The position numbers were made by a program, and so were the translations under genes. The notes under the pieces were generated by a model. That model was not told the DNA's origin and ran no database searches. It worked only from the letters and a program-made list of their open reading frames with translations. From Cyanobacterium sp. uoEpiScrs1 (GTDB lineage Bacteria; Cyanobacteriota; Cyanobacteriia; Cyanobacteriales; Microcystaceae): a DNA stretch of 64,000 nt. The stretch covers positions 2,175,040 to 2,239,039 of the forward strand of contig NZ_OX373462.1 of the NCBI RefSeq assembly GCF_947331815.1. Direction: 5' to 3'. Of the stretch, positions 59,695-64,000 are shown one piece after another. The first letter of the stretch is position 1, and the number at the start of each line of letters is the position of its first letter.

Positions 59695-59753
59695 TAATTC
59701 ATGCTATCTCCCTTTGATTAATAATCATAATCAAAGGGAGATAGCATGAATTA
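59695..59753. repeat. 26-bp perfect inverted repeat
   Basis: Arms 59695-59720 and 59728-59753 are exactly complementary around a 7-base loop, with a GC-containing core (GCTATCTCCCTTTG). It lies about 70 bases beyond the fabG stop. No T-run follows on the minus strand, so it is a terminator-like hairpin without the classic tail; it could also protect the fabG mRNA 3' end. Confidence 0.9.
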
Positions 59754-59821
59754 TTAGCTGTCTAATACTAACTGACTAGTCACCTATTGACAACTGGTCA
59801 CTATTAAATATTAATTATTTC

Positions 59822-61459
<1,638 letters not shown>

Positions 61460-63766
61460 ATGATTAATCCCTTTAGCTCAGAAGAAATCGCTGCAGAAGG
61501 TATCGAACCCCAAGAATATGAAGAAATTGTTCACAGACTGGGACGCCATCCTAACAAGGCAGAGTTGGGGATGTTTGGGGTTATGTGGTCAGAACACTGT
61601 TGCTATAAAAATTCTCGCCCATTGCTAAAACAATTCCCTATAAAAGGGGATCGTATTCTCGTTGGTCCAGGGGAAAATGCAGGAGTTGTAGATTTGGGAA
61701 ATGGACTACAATTGGCCTTTAAAATTGAATCTCATAATCACCCTTCTGCAGTTGAGCCTTTTCAAGGAGCAGCTACAGGAGTCGGTGGTATTCTCAGAGA
61801 CATCTTTACCATGGGAGCACGTCCCGTAGCTTGTTTTAATTCTCTACGTTTTGGTAATTTAGAGGATACAAAAACCCGAAGATTATTTGTTGGGGTAGTT
61901 GAAGGAATCTCTCATTATGGCAATGCAGTTGGAGTTCCCACTATCGGAGGTGAAGTTTATTTTGATACTGCTTATAACGGAAATCCCCTAGTTAACGCTA
62001 TGGCTTTGGGGTTAATGGAAACTTCCGAAATCGTTAGATCTGGGGCATCAGGTATTGGCAACCCAATTTTATACGTTGGTTCAACTACTGGGAGAGATGG
62101 CATGGGAGGAGCTAGTTTTGCTAGTTCAGAACTTACAGACCAGTCAATGGACAATCGCCCTGCAGTACAGGTAGGGGACCCTTTTTTAGAAAAATCTTTA
62201 ATTGAAGCTTGTTTAGAAGCCTTTAAGACTGGTGCAGTTATAGCAGCTCAGGATATGGGAGCAGCAGGAATTACCTGTTCTACCTCAGAAATGGCTGCTA
62301 ACGGAGGGGTTGGAGTCGAATTAGACTTGGATAAAATTCCTGTACGAGAAACCGGAATGGTTCCCTATGAGTACCTATTGTCAGAGTCCCAAGAAAGAAT
62401 GTTACTGGTTGCCCAGAAAGGTAGAGAACAAGAATTAATCGAAATTTTTCATCGTTGGGAACTTCAAGCAGTAGTTGCTGGAACCGTTATTGATGAACCT
62501 ATTGTTAGAATTTTATTTAAAGGAGAAGTTGCTGCCGAGATTCCGTCCACGGCCTTAGCCAACAATACTCCTATTTATCATCGAGAACTATCAGAGAACC
62601 TCCCTGAGTATGTCCAAAAAGCTTGGCAGTGGACAGCTGAAAGTTTACCTGACTGTACGGTAAATGGGATTGAGATCAATGGCCAATTAAGAACTTGGAA
62701 TAAAGTCCTTTTAGACTTGTTAGATACTCCCACTATTGCCTCTAAAAAATGGATCTATCGTCAATATGATCAACAAGTTCAGAATAATACTGTAATATTA
62801 CCTGGAGAGGCTGATGCGGCGGTAATTCGTATCCGTCCTATTGAAGCAAGCCCAACTACTTGTAAAATTGGAGTAGCGGCTACCACTGATTGTAATTCTC
62901 GTTACGTTTATCTAGATCCCTATGAAGGAGCAAAAGCCGCTGTAGCTGAGGCTGCGAGAAATCTAAGTTGTGTTGGGGCAGAACCGTTAGCGGTCACAGA
63001 CAATCTAAATTTTGGCAGTCCTAAAAACTCTACTGGATATTGGCAATTAGCTTTAGCTTGTGAGGGGATCTCTGAGGCTTGTCGACATTTAAATACTCCG
63101 GTAACCGGAGGGAATGTCTCCCTTTATAATGAGACCCTTGATTCCGCAGGAGATCCTCAGCCTATTTATCCTACTCCAGTAATAGGAATGGTGGGATTAA
63201 TTCCTGACATCACAAAAGTATGTGGTCAAGGATGGCAAAGTGTAGGTGATTTAATTTATATACTAGGGATAGAAAATCAGCCTACCTTAGGAGGTTCAGA
63301 ATATTTAGCCAGCTTGCACGGAACAGTAGCAGGCAAACCTCCTAAGGTTAACCTTAATACTGAAATGTTAGTGCAAAAAGTATGCCGTAATGCTATTCGT
63401 CAAGCTTGGGTAAAATCTGCTCATGATTGTTCAGAGGGTGGATTAGGTGTCGCTTTGGCAGAATGCTGTATTAGTGGCAAGTTGGGCGCAGAAATTTTTA
63501 TACAAGCAAAAGACAAACAACGATTTGATGAATTATTGTTTGGAGAGGTAACTGGGCAAATAATTGTTTCCATTAGTCCCATAAATCAAAATAAGTGGGA
63601 GAGCTATTTGAATCAAGAATTAGAGCAAAATTGGAGAAAAATAGGTCACACTTCTGCTAAGAGCTTAACGATTACTATTTCTGATAACTTGTCTGTGATT
63701 AATTTAAATGTTAAGCAAATGTTTGAAATTTGGTCAAAAGCAATTGAAAGGCGTTTGGTAGTTTAA
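61460..63766 (+). CDS. purL: Phosphoribosylformylglycinamidine synthase subunit PurL
   Basis: PurL, with PurQ and PurS, makes formylglycinamidine ribonucleotide, step four of purine synthesis. The 768-residue protein has the length of the small bacterial PurL type. Visible motifs: [18 protein letters not shown] near residue 40 (active-site His), [20 protein letters not shown] near 88, [31 protein letters not shown] and, in the second half, [10 protein letters not shown] and [16 protein letters not shown]. All are intact. No other pur gene lies within the window, but purF often follows in cyanobacteria and would start beyond the end. A working purL argues that purines are still made. Confidence 0.97.
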   Translation: MINPFSSEEIAAEGIEPQEYEEIVHRLGRHPNKAELGMFGVMWSEHCCYKNSRPLLKQFPIKGDRILVGPGENAGVVDLGNGLQLAFKIESHNHPSAVEPFQGAATGVGGILRDIFTMGARPVACFNSLRFGNLEDTKTRRLFVGVVEGISHYGNAVGVPTIGGEVYFDTAYNGNPLVNAMALGLMETSEIVRSGASGIGNPILYVGSTTGRDGMGGASFASSELTDQSMDNRPAVQVGDPFLEKSLIEACLEAFKTGAVIAAQDMGAAGITCSTSEMAANGGVGVELDLDKIPVRETGMVPYEYLLSESQERMLLVAQKGREQELIEIFHRWELQAVVAGTVIDEPIVRILFKGEVAAEIPSTALANNTPIYHRELSENLPEYVQKAWQWTAESLPDCTVNGIEINGQLRTWNKVLLDLLDTPTIASKKWIYRQYDQQVQNNTVILPGEADAAVIRIRPIEASPTTCKIGVAATTDCNSRYVYLDPYEGAKAAVAEAARNLSCVGAEPLAVTDNLNFGSPKNSTGYWQLALACEGISEACRHLNTPVTGGNVSLYNETLDSAGDPQPIYPTPVIGMVGLIPDITKVCGQGWQSVGDLIYILGIENQPTLGGSEYLASLHGTVAGKPPKVNLNTEMLVQKVCRNAIRQAWVKSAHDCSEGGLGVALAECCISGKLGAEIFIQAKDKQRFDELLFGEVTGQIIVSISPINQNKWESYLNQELEQNWRKIGHTSAKSLTITISDNLSVINLNVKQMFEIWSKAIERRLVV

Positions 63767-64000
63767 AATTAAGTAAAAGTATAAATCTATGAATTTTTAA
63801 TAGAAATATTTATTGTGATTTTTTTATGTTCGACAAACATAAGACATGGTTTCCTCCTATAAAAATCAAGATAATTCACGGATAAATACATTAGTGGTTG
63901 ATTAAAAATTCTTGATTAACGTTATAATCGTTCTCATGCGAACTTAATGAGTCCTTTCAAGCATCCGATCTTAATAACTTAAATTAGAAGCGATTTAAAT
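63767..64000. other. Sequence after purL to the window end
   Basis: These 234 bases contain no open frame I can support. Whatever gene follows purL starts beyond the edge. Confidence 0.5.

Larger units (their letters stand above)
58974..59821. other. Spacer between clpB and fabG
   Basis: These 848 bases lie between converging genes. I see no gene. Two hairpins stand out: 59441-59468 (13-bp arms, AT-rich) and the 26-bp perfect hairpin at 59695-59753. Terminators for both genes are expected here. Confidence 0.6.

Overview
The window looks like a chromosome segment of a cyanobacterium undergoing genome reduction. Cyanobacterial origin is shown by an intact light-dependent protochlorophyllide reductase, carotenoid isomerase CrtH, PcxA, the cytochrome b6f subunit PetG, a DUF760 protein and a ribosomal protein S2 with a long acidic tail. 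Reduction is shown by extreme AT-richness, spacers of 0.4 to 2 kb between single genes, and a clearly recognisable dead gene (a GH13 amylase at about 12.87-13.66 kb). By my own sum of the genes called here, about 42 kb of the 64 kb is coding, which is low for a bacterium. My inference is an obligate endosymbiont or early organelle-like lineage related to unicellular nitrogen-fixing cyanobacteria. The low density and pseudogenes fit a diatom spheroid body better than the compact UCYN-A genome, and purL, argC and acnB are intact here. The window holds no nif, rRNA or other marker that would settle this.

Layout. 0-16.8 kb: acnB, por, a small membrane protein, an O-antigen-ligase-like protein with a YaaW-family protein, argC, the amylase pseudogene, a membrane-anchored J-like protein with an internal duplication, and crtH. 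17.8-35 kb: an ABC1/UbiB kinase, a protein carrying an 18-bp minisatellite, the rpsB-tsf pair, map, an orphan sugar-ABC permease, rnc, an anti-sigma-factor-type ATPase, rlmD, an XPB-like helicase, pdxH, a TauE/SafE transporter and glgB. 35-49 kb: a TPR protein, a UvrD/RecB-like P-loop protein, pcxA, two tiny single-span proteins (one is petG), the DUF760 protein, yvcK-tsaE, an aldose-epimerase-like protein, tRNA-Lys(UUU) and an amino-acid ABC permease. 49-55 kb: glucokinase, then a pyrimidine cluster on the minus strand (dCMP deaminase, dUTPase, thymidylate synthase, dTMP kinase). 55-64 kb: a small membrane protein, clpB, fabG and purL.

The genes form a thin housekeeping and metabolic set: translation, protein quality control, glycogen and glucose handling, purine, arginine, B6 and fatty-acid synthesis, and remnants of photosynthetic membrane biology. 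The four dTMP-synthesis genes are the only functional cluster beyond ordinary operons.

The most unusual features are: (1) many long, perfect or near-perfect inverted repeats scattered in the spacers, unrelated in sequence (stems to about 29 bp); (2) a 63-bp exact copy of the dut 5' region about 2.4 kb away in a spacer; (3) the dTMP gene cluster, with a kinase P-loop of archaeal/eukaryotic style; (4) in-frame repeat expansions in two proteins. I found no CRISPR array, intact insertion sequence, rRNA, defence system or convincing new multi-gene system.
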